64,000 nucleotides of DNA from Nocardioides limicola (lineage in GTDB: Bacteria > Actinomycetota > Actinomycetes > Propionibacteriales > Nocardioidaceae): contig NZ_JAERJA010000002.1 of assembly GCF_016827675.1 (NCBI RefSeq), positions 598,843 through 662,842 on the forward strand, given 5' to 3'. The position numbers were made by a program, and so were the translations under genes. Below the pieces are notes generated by a model. It was given only the letters and a program-made list of their open reading frames with translations, had not been told where the DNA came from and did no database searches. Of the stretch, positions 44,927 through 55,227 are shown in pieces (the first letter of the stretch is position 1; each line of letters begins with the position of its first letter).

Positions 44927-45838
44927 ATGCCAAGCAAGGACCCGGAGTACGACGGCCCCTCCCTGGAACTGCCGTCGTTCAGCCCCTTCCGCCGCAAGAA
45001 GAAGGCGGCTGCGCCGGAGCCTGAGTTCGTCGACGACGAGACGGCGGCCGAAGAGTTCATCGAGGGTGCCGACTACGAGGAGGGTGACCTCGAGGACGTC
45101 GGCATCGACCAGGACGTCGAGTTCGAGGATGCCGAACATGAGGTCGTCGACGTCGACCCGGACGACGAACTCGACGAGGACGACTTCGAAGAGCCGGACC
45201 TGGCCCCCGTCACCGACACTGAGGTCACCAACACTGGGTTCACCGACACTGAGGTCACCGACCCCGAGTTCACCGACACCGACGTCGCCGAGCAGTGGGC
45301 GGACGAACGGCTCGCCGAGGAGACAGTGGTCCTCGACGACCTGCCGGCCGCACCCGAGGATTCGGCGGTGGCAACCGAGCCACCCGCCCCCAAGCCGGGA
45401 TTCCGTGCCCCATCGATGCCGAGCCTGCGGCTACCCACCCTGCCGTGGTGGCAGGCCTCCGCGATCACCGGCATCATCATCGGCCTGCTGGCCGTCGGGG
45501 CCACCTACCTCTCCCTGAGCCTGTGCACGATGGCCAGAGGGACGACGTCCTGCGGCGGCGCCGGATTCTTCATGCTGGTGGCGATCCTGATCTGCCTCGT
45601 CCTGATCGGCGGCTGGCTGCTGAGTGCCTTCTCCCAGCCGGACCCGCGCAGCACCAGCCTGCTCGGCGTCGGCCTGGTCGCGGTGATCGCCCTGCTGCTG
45701 CTGGTGGACGCGCTGTTCTCACCGTTCATGCTGCTGGTGGTGCCGCTGGTCGCCGCCGGGTCGTTCGTCTTCTCGAGTTGGATCACCGGCACCGTGATGG
45801 AGGCCGCAGAGGAAGAGGGTTACGAGATCCAGCGCTGA
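44927..45838 (+). CDS. Acidic membrane protein of unknown function
   Basis: A 303-residue protein. Residues 1–150 are extremely acidic and probably disordered, with a repeat based on TDTEVT followed by short variants (VTDTEVTNTGF, TDTEVTDPEF, TDTDV). Residues about 175–295 contain four transmembrane helices (WQASAITGIIIGLLAVGATYLSL; FFMLVAILICLVLIGGWLL; SLLGVGLVAVIALLLLVDALF; MLLVVPLVAAGSFVFSSWI). No family is recognised. It ends 7 bp from the convergent asd gene. Confidence 0.65.
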   Translation: MPSKDPEYDGPSLELPSFSPFRRKKKAAAPEPEFVDDETAAEEFIEGADYEEGDLEDVGIDQDVEFEDAEHEVVDVDPDDELDEDDFEEPDLAPVTDTEVTNTGFTDTEVTDPEFTDTDVAEQWADERLAEETVVLDDLPAAPEDSAVATEPPAPKPGFRAPSMPSLRLPTLPWWQASAITGIIIGLLAVGATYLSLSLCTMARGTTSCGGAGFFMLVAILICLVLIGGWLLSAFSQPDPRSTSLLGVGLVAVIALLLLVDALFSPFMLLVVPLVAAGSFVFSSWITGTVMEAAEEEGYEIQR

Positions 45839-45844
45839 GCCCGC

Positions 45845-48171
<2,327 letters not shown>

Positions 48172-48225
48172 GGTTGGTCCTTCGAGGTTCTGGTGTGTCG
48201 CCCGGACAGGGCTGGCCGAAGGGCG

Positions 48226-48231
48226 ATTCTA
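48226..48231 (-). promoter_or_regulatory. −10 hexamer of the ask–asd operon
   Basis: TAGAAT on the minus strand, about 55 nt before the aspartokinase start, leaves room for a short leader. It sits in the gap to the DUF5063 gene end. Confidence 0.5.
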
Positions 48232-48246
48232 CTCGGTGCGGAGAGG

Positions 48247-48873
48247 TCAGTTCTCCAGCATCTCATTGGCCGCGGCGAGCTGGTCGTCCTCGCCGGGGAT
48301 GTCCGCGTCGAGGCGGTCGTGGGAGACCACGGCCTGCAGCGCGCGGAGCGCGGCGCTGGCCTCGGACCCCCAGCTGGCGACGTACGAGAACTGCCACCAC
48401 CACAGTGCTTCGGTGACCCGGCCGGCCCTGAAATGCCGCAGCCCGTGCGCCAGCGACGTGGCCACACTGGTGAGGTCGTCGGAGAGGTTGGAGACCACGA
48501 CGTCCGGCTCCCCATAGGGATCGAAGAGCTCGGCGTAGGTGTCGAGGTCGCCCAGCATCTCGGCGAGCCGCAGCCGCATCGCGTCCAGGTCCGGGTCCGG
48601 GCCGGCGTCGGGCTGGAACTCGGTGACCGGGGTGAAGTCGGTCTGGACGCCCAGCCTGGCGCCGGCGAGCAGCACCTGGGAGACCTCCAGGAGCAGCAGG
48701 GAGACGGCACGGCTGGCGTTCGGCTCCTTGGCGAGTGCCCGCAATGCCAGCAGGAACGACGCGACCTGGTCGGCGATCTGCTGGGCGAACTCGGCGAGCT
48801 CGGGCCGGACGCTGCCCTCGTCGCGGGCCAGGGTGTCGTCACGCACGACCACCTGCGGATCTGCATCGTTCAT
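48247..48873 (-). CDS. DUF5063 protein coupled to recR
   Basis: A 208-residue soluble, mostly helical protein. The central helix [19 protein letters not shown] and the Trp-rich [33 protein letters not shown] are typical of DUF5063, found next to recR in many actinobacteria. Function unknown. ATG overlaps the recR stop by four bases (ATGA), so it is translationally coupled to a recombination gene. Confidence 0.83.
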   Translation of the reverse strand: MNDADPQVVVRDDTLARDEGSVRPELAEFAQQIADQVASFLLALRALAKEPNASRAVSLLLLEVSQVLLAGARLGVQTDFTPVTEFQPDAGPDPDLDAMRLRLAEMLGDLDTYAELFDPYGEPDVVVSNLSDDLTSVATSLAHGLRHFRAGRVTEALWWWQFSYVASWGSEASAALRALQAVVSHDRLDADIPGEDDQLAAANEMLEN

Positions 48874-49466
48874 TCTGCTGCTCTCCTCCCGGCAAATGCC
48901 CGTCCCAAGGTCACCTCGTCGGCGTACTCGAGGTCCCCCCCTACTGGTAGTCCACTGGCAAGTCGCGTTACGCGCAACCCCAAAGGCTTGAGAAGTCGGG
49001 TGAGGTACGTCGCGGTGGCCTCGCCCTCGAGGTTGGGATCGGTGGCCAGGATCACCTCGGTGACCGCCCCGTCGGCCAGCCGCGTCATCAGTTCCCGGAT
49101 CCGCAACTGCTCCGGTCCGACGCCGTCGATCGGCGAGATCGCGCCGCCGAGGACGTGGTAGCGGCCGCGGAACTCGCGGGTCCGTTCGATCGCGACGACG
49201 TCCTTGTACTCCTCCACCACGCAGATCACCGAGCCGTCCCGGCGCGGGTCACGACAGACCCGGCACTCGACGTCGGAGGAGACGTTGAAGCAGACCCGGC
49301 AGAACTTGACCTTGGCCTTGACCTCGATGAGTACGTCGGCCAGCCGGCGTACGTCGGCGGGGTCGGCCTGCAGCAGGTGGAAGCCGATCCGCTGCGCGCT
49401 CTTGGGGCCGATCCCGGGGAGTCGGCCGAGTTCGTCGATGAGGTCCTGGACGATGCCTTCGTACAA
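48870..49466 (-). CDS. recR: Recombination mediator RecR
   Basis: A 198-residue protein of the RecFOR pathway that loads RecA on gapped DNA. It has the helix-hairpin-helix [17 protein letters not shown] (17–33), a C4 zinc finger [16 protein letters not shown], and a Toprim domain ([28 protein letters not shown]). Full length. It starts 9 bp after the ybaB stop; recR, ybaB and dnaX form a conserved leftward cluster. Confidence 0.97.
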   Translation of the reverse strand: MYEGIVQDLIDELGRLPGIGPKSAQRIGFHLLQADPADVRRLADVLIEVKAKVKFCRVCFNVSSDVECRVCRDPRRDGSVICVVEEYKDVVAIERTREFRGRYHVLGGAISPIDGVGPEQLRIRELMTRLADGAVTEVILATDPNLEGEATATYLTRLLKPLGLRVTRLASGLPVGGDLEYADEVTLGRAFAGRRAAE

Positions 49467-49475
49467 CGTGGCCTG

Positions 49476-49910
49476 CTAGAAGCCGAGGCCGCCGGGCAGC
49501 CCAGGGCCGCCCTGACCCGGCAGTCCGCCGCCCATGCCACCCGCGAGGGGCCCGAGCAGGTCCGCGGCCTCCGCGTCAGCGTTGGCCTTGGCGTCGCGGT
49601 AGGCGGCCACGATCATGTCGCCGAGGTCGGCCAGGTCGTCGGCGTCGGTGCCGTCGAAGCCACCTGCCTTGATCTGGACCGACTTGAGCTCACCGACGCC
49701 GCTCACGCCGACCGTGACGGCTCCGCCGGCCACGGTGCCGCTGAACTCGGTCTCGGCGAGTCGTTCCTGGGCCTCGACGAGTTGCTGCTGCATCTGGGTG
49801 GCCTGCTCCAGCAGGGCGCCCATGTCCAGGCCGCCGGGTCCGCCGAGGGCGCCACCGAGGGCCTCACCGAGCGCGTCGAGCGGGTTCTCTCCGAAGGGGT
49901 TCTGCGTCAT
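49476..49910 (-). CDS. ybaB: YbaB/EbfC nucleoid-associated protein
   Basis: A 144-residue DNA-binding protein. The core is ALLEQATQMQQQLVEAQERLAETEFSGTVAGGAVTVGVSGVGELKSVQI, followed by DLGDMIVAAYRDAKANADA. It carries an N-terminal extension (Gly/Ala-rich GEALGGALGGPGGLDMG) and a Gly/Pro-rich C-terminal tail longer than E. coli YbaB (109 aa). ATG has AGGAG 5 nt upstream. Lies between dnaX and recR as usual. Confidence 0.93.
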   Translation of the reverse strand: MTQNPFGENPLDALGEALGGALGGPGGLDMGALLEQATQMQQQLVEAQERLAETEFSGTVAGGAVTVGVSGVGELKSVQIKAGGFDGTDADDLADLGDMIVAAYRDAKANADAEAADLLGPLAGGMGGGLPGQGGPGLPGGLGF

Positions 49911-49928
49911 GGCGTCTCCTGGTTGCGC

Positions 49929-51980
49929 TCAGTTGTGAGGGATCTCGTCGATGATCTGGGCCCCGAGCTCGCGTTGCAGCAGTTGCGCGCCGGCCAGGTC
50001 GCTGTCGTCCATCACCGGGTCGTCGGGGTCGACGTCGGCGTCGGGGTCGCGGGGCGGTGCTGGCGCCTCGGCGGGGCCGTTCCTGAGGGCGTCCCGGACG
50101 GCGGCAGGCACGCCGCTCGACTCGGCGGGGGCGTCCGGTGTGGGCGCGGCGGGGCGGGCGGCGTCCTCGTCGGGCGGGCCCGCTTCCCCGGTGGGGTTCG
50201 GATCGGGGGGCGCCATCGGGGCGGGTTGGGCAGCCCGACTGTCGGCGGGTGCGCTACGGGAGCCGGACCGGTCCCCGGTCGGGGCGGGAGCCCCCCCGCC
50301 AGCGGTTGCGCCGGGGTCGACGATGGCGTCGATGGTCCAGGCGTGACCGATCACGTCAAGGGCTGCCTGCCGGACGATCTCGTCGCTTCCGCCGGCCGCG
50401 AAGCTCTCACGCGCCCCGGAGTTGCTGAAGCCGAGGGTGAGGGTGTTGCCGTCGACGGCGACGACCTGCGCGTGCTGGGTCAGATGGATCCAGGTGACTC
50501 GACGCCGCTTCTTGGTGGCCTCGACGACGTCGGGCCAGAGTCGTCGTACGTCGGCGAGGTTCAGCGCACTGGTCGCCTGCGGCGACGAGCTCGCGGCAGG
50601 CTCGGCAGGGGCTGGCGGGACAACTGGCGACTCGGCGGGCTCCGGGGCGGGCTCAGCGGCGGGCGGTCGGGCAGGGTCCAGGGCGGGCTCTGCCGCGGGC
50701 GGTCGGGCAGGCTCCGCAGCGGGCTCGGCGGCGGCCGGGGCGACCGCAGTTGGTCGGGGCGTGCTGGACGCGGCGGGTGCCGGGGCCTGCGGCGACCCGA
50801 CTGCCGGGGCAGCGATGCTCATCCGTCGTTCCAGCCGGTCCAGGCGGGCCAGGACGCCGTCGTTGCTGTCGTCGGCAGCAGGCAGCAGCACCCGGGCGCA
50901 GATGAGTTCCAGGAGCAGCCGGGGGGCCGTGGCTCCGCGCATCTCGGTCAGTCCGGTGGCCAGCAGGTCGGCAGCGCGGGCGAGTTGGCCGCCACCGAAG
51001 CGAGCTGCCTGGGCCACCAGCCTCTCGGCTGCGTCCTCGGAGACGTCGATGAGCCCAGTGGCCGGCGCGTCCGGGACGGCGTTGATGATCACCAGGTCGC
51101 GCAGCCGCCGGAGCAGGTCCTCGGCGAACCGGCGCGGGTCCTGGCCGGTCTCGATGACCCGGTCGACCACTCCGAAGACACCCGCGCCGTCACCGGCGGC
51201 GAAGGCGTCCACCACGTCGTCCAGGAGCGTGTCGGGGGTGTACCCGAGCAGGTCGGTGGCGAGCTTGTGGGTGACTCCGGCGGGGCCCGCCCCGCCGAGG
51301 AGTTGGTCCAGGACCGACAGGGTGTCCCGGGCCGAGCCGGCCCCGGCACGGACCACCAACGGCAGCGCGGCCGGCTCGATCTGCACCTCTTCGAGACGGC
51401 ACAGTTCCGCGAGGTAGTCGGAGAGCAGCCGGGGCGGGATCAGTCGGAACGGGTAGTGATGGGTGCGGGAGCGGATGGTCGGAATGACCTTCTCCGGCTC
51501 GGTGGTGGCGAAGATGAACCGCAGGTGTGGGGGCGGCTCCTCGACGAGCTTGAGCAGGGCGTTGAAGCCCTGCGTGGTGACCATGTGCGCCTCGTCGATG
51601 ATGTAGACCTTGTAGCGGCTCTTCACCGGCGCGAAGAACGCCTTCTCGCGCAGGTCGCGGGCATCATCGACGCCGCCGTGGGAGGCGGCGTCGATCTCGA
51701 TGACGTCGATGGAGCCGGGGCCGCCCCTGGCGAGTTCCTGGCAGGACTCGCACTCACCACACGGGTCCGCGATCGGCGCCTTCTCGCAGTTCAGGGCGCG
51801 GGCGAGGATCCGGGCCGAGGTGGTCTTGCCGCAGCCGCGGGGGCCGGAGAAGAGATAGGCGTGGTTGACGCGGTTGTTCGCCAGGGCTGCGCGCAGCGGC
51901 TCGGTGACGTGGTCCTGACCGACGACCTCGGCGAAGGTCTCCGGCCGGTATCGGCGATACAGGGCGAGGGGCGAGTCCAC
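49929..51980 (-). CDS. dnaX: DNA polymerase III subunit gamma/tau
   Basis: Clamp-loader ATPase, 683 residues. P-loop GPRGCGKTTSA is at about residues 46–56, the zinc module has CEKAPIADPCGECESC, DEAH is in YIIDEAHMV, and the sensor 1 region is FIFATTEPEKVI. After domain III (about 360) comes a Pro/Ala/Glu-rich linker with repeats of PAAEPA/EPARP, then the tau-like tail (ADVRRLWPDVVEATKKRRRVTWIHL). No obvious slippery frameshift site was found by eye. GTG 51980 is preceded 6 nt upstream by TAGTGT, indicating leaderless transcription. Confidence 0.96.
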   Translation of the reverse strand: MDSPLALYRRYRPETFAEVVGQDHVTEPLRAALANNRVNHAYLFSGPRGCGKTTSARILARALNCEKAPIADPCGECESCQELARGGPGSIDVIEIDAASHGGVDDARDLREKAFFAPVKSRYKVYIIDEAHMVTTQGFNALLKLVEEPPPHLRFIFATTEPEKVIPTIRSRTHHYPFRLIPPRLLSDYLAELCRLEEVQIEPAALPLVVRAGAGSARDTLSVLDQLLGGAGPAGVTHKLATDLLGYTPDTLLDDVVDAFAAGDGAGVFGVVDRVIETGQDPRRFAEDLLRRLRDLVIINAVPDAPATGLIDVSEDAAERLVAQAARFGGGQLARAADLLATGLTEMRGATAPRLLLELICARVLLPAADDSNDGVLARLDRLERRMSIAAPAVGSPQAPAPAASSTPRPTAVAPAAAEPAAEPARPPAAEPALDPARPPAAEPAPEPAESPVVPPAPAEPAASSSPQATSALNLADVRRLWPDVVEATKKRRRVTWIHLTQHAQVVAVDGNTLTLGFSNSGARESFAAGGSDEIVRQAALDVIGHAWTIDAIVDPGATAGGGAPAPTGDRSGSRSAPADSRAAQPAPMAPPDPNPTGEAGPPDEDAARPAAPTPDAPAESSGVPAAVRDALRNGPAEAPAPPRDPDADVDPDDPVMDDSDLAGAQLLQRELGAQIIDEIPHN

Positions 51981-51986
51981 CCCTGA

Positions 51987-51992
51987 ACACTA
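51987..51992 (-). promoter_or_regulatory. −10 hexamer TAGTGT of dnaX
   Basis: Minus-strand TAGTGT ends 6 nt before the dnaX GTG start; no ribosome site is present between, supporting a leaderless dnaX–ybaB–recR message. Confidence 0.45.
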
Positions 51993-52021
51993 ACCACCGG
52001 GACCGACAACCGACACCCACC

Positions 52022-52120
52022 CCGCCCCCTCGAGGCATGTGGCCGCAACCAAACCCGCCCCCTCGAGGCATGTGGCCGCAACCAAACCCGCCCCCTCGAG
52101 GCATGTGGCTACATGCAAAG
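52022..52120. repeat. 33-bp tandem repeat, three units, between dnaX and the SRP RNA gene
   Basis: Units 52022–52054 and 52055–52087 are identical; unit 52088–52120 matches for its first 22 bases and then diverges (acatgcaaag). The unit contains CCGCCCCCTCGAGGC and ATGTGGCCGC. The last unit runs into the 3' end of the SRP RNA gene. Confidence 0.9.
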
Positions 52121-52212
52121 GCCCCCCATGCACCCGACAGAGCTCGCTTACCCTTGCTGCCTTCCGGCCCTGGGGGAGTTCGGCAAGATGTCGCCGCACG
52201 GGGGGTTGCCCC
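52120..52212 (-). ncRNA. ffs: Signal recognition particle RNA, small bacterial type
   Basis: On the minus strand, 52169–52151 reads GGCCGGAAGGCAGCAAGGG, the conserved SRP apical loop and Ffh-binding symmetric loop. The flanks pair: CCCCCCGTGC near the 5' end with GCATGGGGGGC near the 3' end, giving a rod of about 93 nt. TAGACT at 52214–52219 is a −10 just upstream. Ends are estimates to a few bases. Confidence 0.93.
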
Positions 52213-52318
52213 GAGTCTAAGGGAGGGTGGGTCAGCCCACCAACGCGACCCTGTCCGGGCCGTCCCGACCAGGGAGCGGATTTCAGCGGAACGCCCCAGG
52301 ACGGGTAACCTCCTCGGC

Positions 52319-52404
52319 GGAGGTATCGCCTAGTGGCCTATGGCGCTCGCTTGGAAAGCGGGTTGGGTTAATAGCCCTCGGGGGTTCGAATCCCCCTACC
52401 TCCG
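52319..52404 (+). tRNA. tRNA-Ser (anticodon GGA)
   Basis: A class II tRNA with a long variable arm. The acceptor stem GGAGGTA pairs with TACCTCC, the anticodon stem-loop CTCGC–TTGGAAA–GCGGG gives GGA, and the T arm has GGTTCGAATCC. Discriminator G at 52404; CCA is not encoded. Divergent from ffs with about 105 bp between. Confidence 0.97.
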
Positions 52405-52429
52405 CCGTGTGATCTCTCAGGAGATACCG

Positions 52430-52461
52430 GACAGCCGGTCCCAGACTTGGGGCTGGCTGTC
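52430..52461 (+). terminator. Terminator of tRNA-Ser
   Basis: A 13-bp stem (GACAGCCGGTCCC with GGGGCTGGCTGTC, two G·U pairs) with loop AGACTT, followed by TGTCATTTC. A smaller perfect 5-bp hairpin (52412–52425) precedes it. Probably also ends the convergent leuE gene. Confidence 0.75.
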
Positions 52462-52477
52462 TGTCATTTCGGGGGTC

Positions 52478-53131
52478 TCAGCCAGCGCTGGCCACCGACA
52501 GCTTGACCGCGAAGGCGATGAAGATCGCACCGACTCCGGCGGTGGCGAGGGCGGAGGTGCGGTGCCGCGTCCGGAATCCGGCGGCCAACCGCGCGCCACC
52601 GAAGATGAGGAGCGACAGGTACGCCAACGATGCAGCCTGGGCGAAGGTGGCGAGCACCAGGAACGAAACCACCGGGTTCGGGTACGTCGGATCGACGAAC
52701 TGAACGAAGAAGGCCACGAAGAAGAGGATCGCCTTCGGGTTGAGGAGGCTGATCACCAATGCGCGCCGATAGGGCCGTTCGATCGAAGCAGGCGGCGGAG
52801 TGTCGCCGACCGTCACCACCTCTCGCCGCCCGCGCCACGTGGCGAGGGCGGCCCGGAGCATGCCGAGCGCCAACCAGCCCAGATAGCCGGCACCGAGGAA
52901 CTTGATCACCGCAAAAGCGCCCGGGGTGACCTGAAGCAGTGAGGCCACGCCCCCGGCCGACAGCGCCATGAGTACCGCGTCGCCAGTGAATACCCCCATC
53001 GCGGCGCGGTAGCCGGTCCCCACCCCTCGGCGAGCGGCCACGGACAGGACGTACAGCGAGTTGGGGCCGGGCAGCAGGATGATCAACACGAGCCCGACCA
53101 GGTACGTCGGAAGGTTGATCACGCCCAGCAC
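52478..53131 (-). CDS. LysE-family exporter, LeuE-like
   Basis: A 217-residue membrane protein with six helices. LPGPNSLYVLSVAARRGVGTGYRAAMGVFTGDAVLM and LLNPKAILFFVAFFVQFVDP are signatures of the LysE/RhtB superfamily and agree closely in pattern with E. coli LeuE, a leucine exporter. Likely an amino acid or metabolite exporter. GTG 53131 has AGGA 7 nt upstream; GTG 53137 is the alternative. It lies between tRNA-Ser and the Ddn-like gene. Confidence 0.87.
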   Translation of the reverse strand: MLGVINLPTYLVGLVLIILLPGPNSLYVLSVAARRGVGTGYRAAMGVFTGDAVLMALSAGGVASLLQVTPGAFAVIKFLGAGYLGWLALGMLRAALATWRGRREVVTVGDTPPPASIERPYRRALVISLLNPKAILFFVAFFVQFVDPTYPNPVVSFLVLATFAQAASLAYLSLLIFGGARLAAGFRTRHRTSALATAGVGAIFIAFAVKLSVASAG

Positions 53132-53189
53132 GGGCACATCCTGCCACCGACCGACCCGACCGAGCAGTGGTTTTCGCTTGTGAGGTGTC

Positions 53190-53684
53190 TCAGCGGGGGC
53201 TGAGGATCACCACCGGGATCTCTCGGTCGGTCCACTTGGCGTACTTGGCGAAGTCGGCGTACAGCTCGACCAGACGCGGCCACAGTTCGGCGCGCTCGTC
53301 CGGGTCGGCCACTCGAGCAGTCACCTGAACCCCGCGACGCTTCTTCAGATGCACCCGTGTGTCCGGGTTCGCACGCAGGTTGAAGTACCACTGCGGGTGC
53401 TTGGGCATCCCACCCTGGGACCCGACGACGACCAGCCGGTCGCCATCTTCGAGGTAGAGCAGCGGGGTCGTGAAGCGGGTCCCCGACTTGCGTCCGACGT
53501 GCTCCAGCAGCAGCGTCGGCACCGGCTTGCGGAAGCCGGCCCCGATCCGCCACTTGTTGCCGATCCGACCGTTCGTGAGTTTGAAGACCCGCACCTGCAC
53601 CCGGGCCATCACCTTGATCGCCTTGGCAGCACCCGGCGAGTCCAGGCCCGGCGGCTTCTCCTCCGGCAATGACAAGCGTCCCAT
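53190..53684 (-). CDS. Deazaflavin (F420)-dependent nitroreductase-family protein (Ddn-like)
   Basis: A 164-residue split beta-barrel protein of the Ddn/TIGR00026 family. VPTLLLEHVGRKSGTRFTTPLLYLEDGDRLVVVGSQGGMPKHPQWYFNLRANPDTRVHL is the F420-binding core with the GRKSG loop and the PKHPxWYxNLxANP motif. Such enzymes reduce quinones or nitro compounds with F420H2. ATG 53684 has GAGGAG 7 nt upstream. A KstR-type operator overlaps the predicted transcription start, suggesting repression by a TetR-family lipid/sterol regulator. Confidence 0.87.
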   Translation of the reverse strand: MGRLSLPEEKPPGLDSPGAAKAIKVMARVQVRVFKLTNGRIGNKWRIGAGFRKPVPTLLLEHVGRKSGTRFTTPLLYLEDGDRLVVVGSQGGMPKHPQWYFNLRANPDTRVHLKKRRGVQVTARVADPDERAELWPRLVELYADFAKYAKWTDREIPVVILSPR

Positions 53685-53700
53685 CAGCAAGCTCCTCTAC

Positions 53701-53714
53701 TAGAACGTGTTCCA
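53701..53714. promoter_or_regulatory. KstR-type operator before the Ddn-like gene
   Basis: TAGAACGTGTTCCA fits the TNNAACNNGTTNNA consensus of the TetR-family sterol-catabolism repressor KstR. It lies just downstream of a minus-strand −10, TAGGAT (53716–53721), so it covers the likely start site. Confidence 0.6.
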
Positions 53715-53739
53715 CATCCTAGCTTGGGCGCCCGTGGTC

Positions 53740-54786
53740 TCATCGACTCACCCGCACTTCCTGACTCACCTTTAGGACGTGGTCGACCAGGTCGTCTGGC
53801 GTCAGCACAAAGCACCCGAAGGTCCCTTCAATCTGAAGAAGCGCGTCGTCACCACGTGGAGCAAGGAACGCCACCAGGAGGCGCGGCGAGACAGAGCTCC
53901 CCCAGGTTGGCGTCGAACTGGACAACTCGACCATCGGTTCGTCACCCCCAAGCGACACCGCGACATTCGCCCTACCCGGGCGGGGCTGACAGCCCTCCCA
54001 GGCCGCCTGACCGGCCTCCGTCACCACGCCGCTGAAATGCGCGCTCGCCTCGACAATCACCCAAGAGTGATCCGCAGCGAGATCATGAGCCCACCCGTGC
54101 CCAGCCAGATAGGGGTAGTCCAGCACCTTGACCAAACAGTCCAAACGCGGCTCATATCCACGCAACGTCCCTTCGATCTCCCAGGTCTCCTCAGCACACG
54201 ATTGGCCTTCCACGTACGTGGGCAACCCATACAGGCCACCCGCCTCACCCGCATCACGACTCCCATCGGGATACGCCGTCTGCCTCACCCCGTCGAACTC
54301 CACCAGCAACGCCAATGTCGAGACCTCCACCTCGACCTTCGGCACATGCAAGAAGTAGCCACCACGGCGCAGTTCCGCCGGCTCTGCCCCCTCCGTGAAC
54401 AGCATGGACACCCGGCCCAGGCGATACTCCTCCTCACCAATGCTCAGCGACAGCACCGGTTCAGGAGATGGCTGCCTGCCGAACGAGGGTATGAACGGCC
54501 TCCCCTCCAGATTCCACTCCACCACCAAAGGCACAAACATGAAGCCCGGATCAGCCGCTGACCCACCGGGCTCGTTCGTCAGTTCAGGGGGAACAACCTC
54601 CATCGGGTCTCCCACCGCCACGTGCACCTGCCCCATCGGCAACTGCACCCACATCTGTGGACCGTCAACCGTCTCAAACCTGGCCGACATCAACAGATCA
54701 CGGGGCTCGGCCTGCACACACCCTCCCAACACGGCCACACATGCCAGCACCAAGAAGCACCGCGCCCGACCCCTAGAACTGCTCAT
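53740..54786 (-). CDS. Lipoprotein of unknown function
   Basis: A 348-residue exported protein. The signal peptide MSSSRGRARCFLVLACVAVLGGC ends in the lipobox LGGC. The mature protein is beta-rich with many Trp, Gly and Cys (CAEETWEIEGTLRGYEPRLDCL, WEGCQPRPG, TFGCFVLTP), suggesting disulfides outside the cell. No known family is recognised. Base composition is less GC-biased than surrounding genes. It overlaps the preceding small gene by 14 bases and is probably cotranscribed with it. Confidence 0.7.
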   Translation of the reverse strand: MSSSRGRARCFLVLACVAVLGGCVQAEPRDLLMSARFETVDGPQMWVQLPMGQVHVAVGDPMEVVPPELTNEPGGSAADPGFMFVPLVVEWNLEGRPFIPSFGRQPSPEPVLSLSIGEEEYRLGRVSMLFTEGAEPAELRRGGYFLHVPKVEVEVSTLALLVEFDGVRQTAYPDGSRDAGEAGGLYGLPTYVEGQSCAEETWEIEGTLRGYEPRLDCLVKVLDYPYLAGHGWAHDLAADHSWVIVEASAHFSGVVTEAGQAAWEGCQPRPGRANVAVSLGGDEPMVELSSSTPTWGSSVSPRLLVAFLAPRGDDALLQIEGTFGCFVLTPDDLVDHVLKVSQEVRVSR

Positions 54787-55147
54787 GGCTGGCGAGGATC
54801 CGATCGACCATCGCCGAGAATCCACCGCTCACCTCCTCGTCTGCGAGTCCGATGTATCGGGCCGCCTCGAACAGGGCTTCGCCCCCGCGCTCCAACTGAC
54901 GGCCCGTCCTGCGCAGTACGTCCAGGGTCGTCTCCTGGAGTGCCAAGTGTTCAGGCATCGGACCTGTGGTCCCAAGGCCAATACCAGCCGGACGCTGCCA
55001 GGGCCCTTGATTGTCCCAAGGGAGAAGTGCCCGCGCCTTGTCCAGTTGCGCCACGATGGCAGGGATCCAGATGCCGATCCTGCAGGAGTCGGTGACCGCC
55101 ATGGAAGCGGCGGGTAGCCGCGCCGGGAACTGCTGTTCGGTCGTCAC
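54773..55147 (-). CDS. Small helical protein, possibly EspC/WXG-like
   Basis: A 124-residue protein, mostly alpha-helical in its second half: TTLDVLRRTGRQLERGGEALFEAARYIGLADEEVSGGFSAMVDRILASHEQF. The helix–(GRQLERGGEAL)–AARYIGLADEE end resembles ESX-associated EspC/DUF2580-type substrates, but the match is by pattern only. It precedes a lipoprotein gene. Start GTG 55147 has a GAGGGGG site 4 nt upstream. It could be a secreted partner of the lipoprotein; the ESX genes begin 3.7 kb to the right. Confidence 0.55.
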   Translation of the reverse strand: MTTEQQFPARLPAASMAVTDSCRIGIWIPAIVAQLDKARALLPWDNQGPWQRPAGIGLGTTGPMPEHLALQETTLDVLRRTGRQLERGGEALFEAARYIGLADEEVSGGFSAMVDRILASHEQF

Positions 55148-55227
55148 CTATCCCCCTCGTGTCCGTTCAACGTGAGTCATACCCACTCGGCGAGCGATCG
55201 AAACATCGAACCCACGAGCAGCACCCC

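Noticed and set aside
49155..51986. 943-codon plus-strand frame opposite recR, ybaB and dnaX
   Set aside because: Shadow of the opposite genes; no recognisable protein features or ribosome site.
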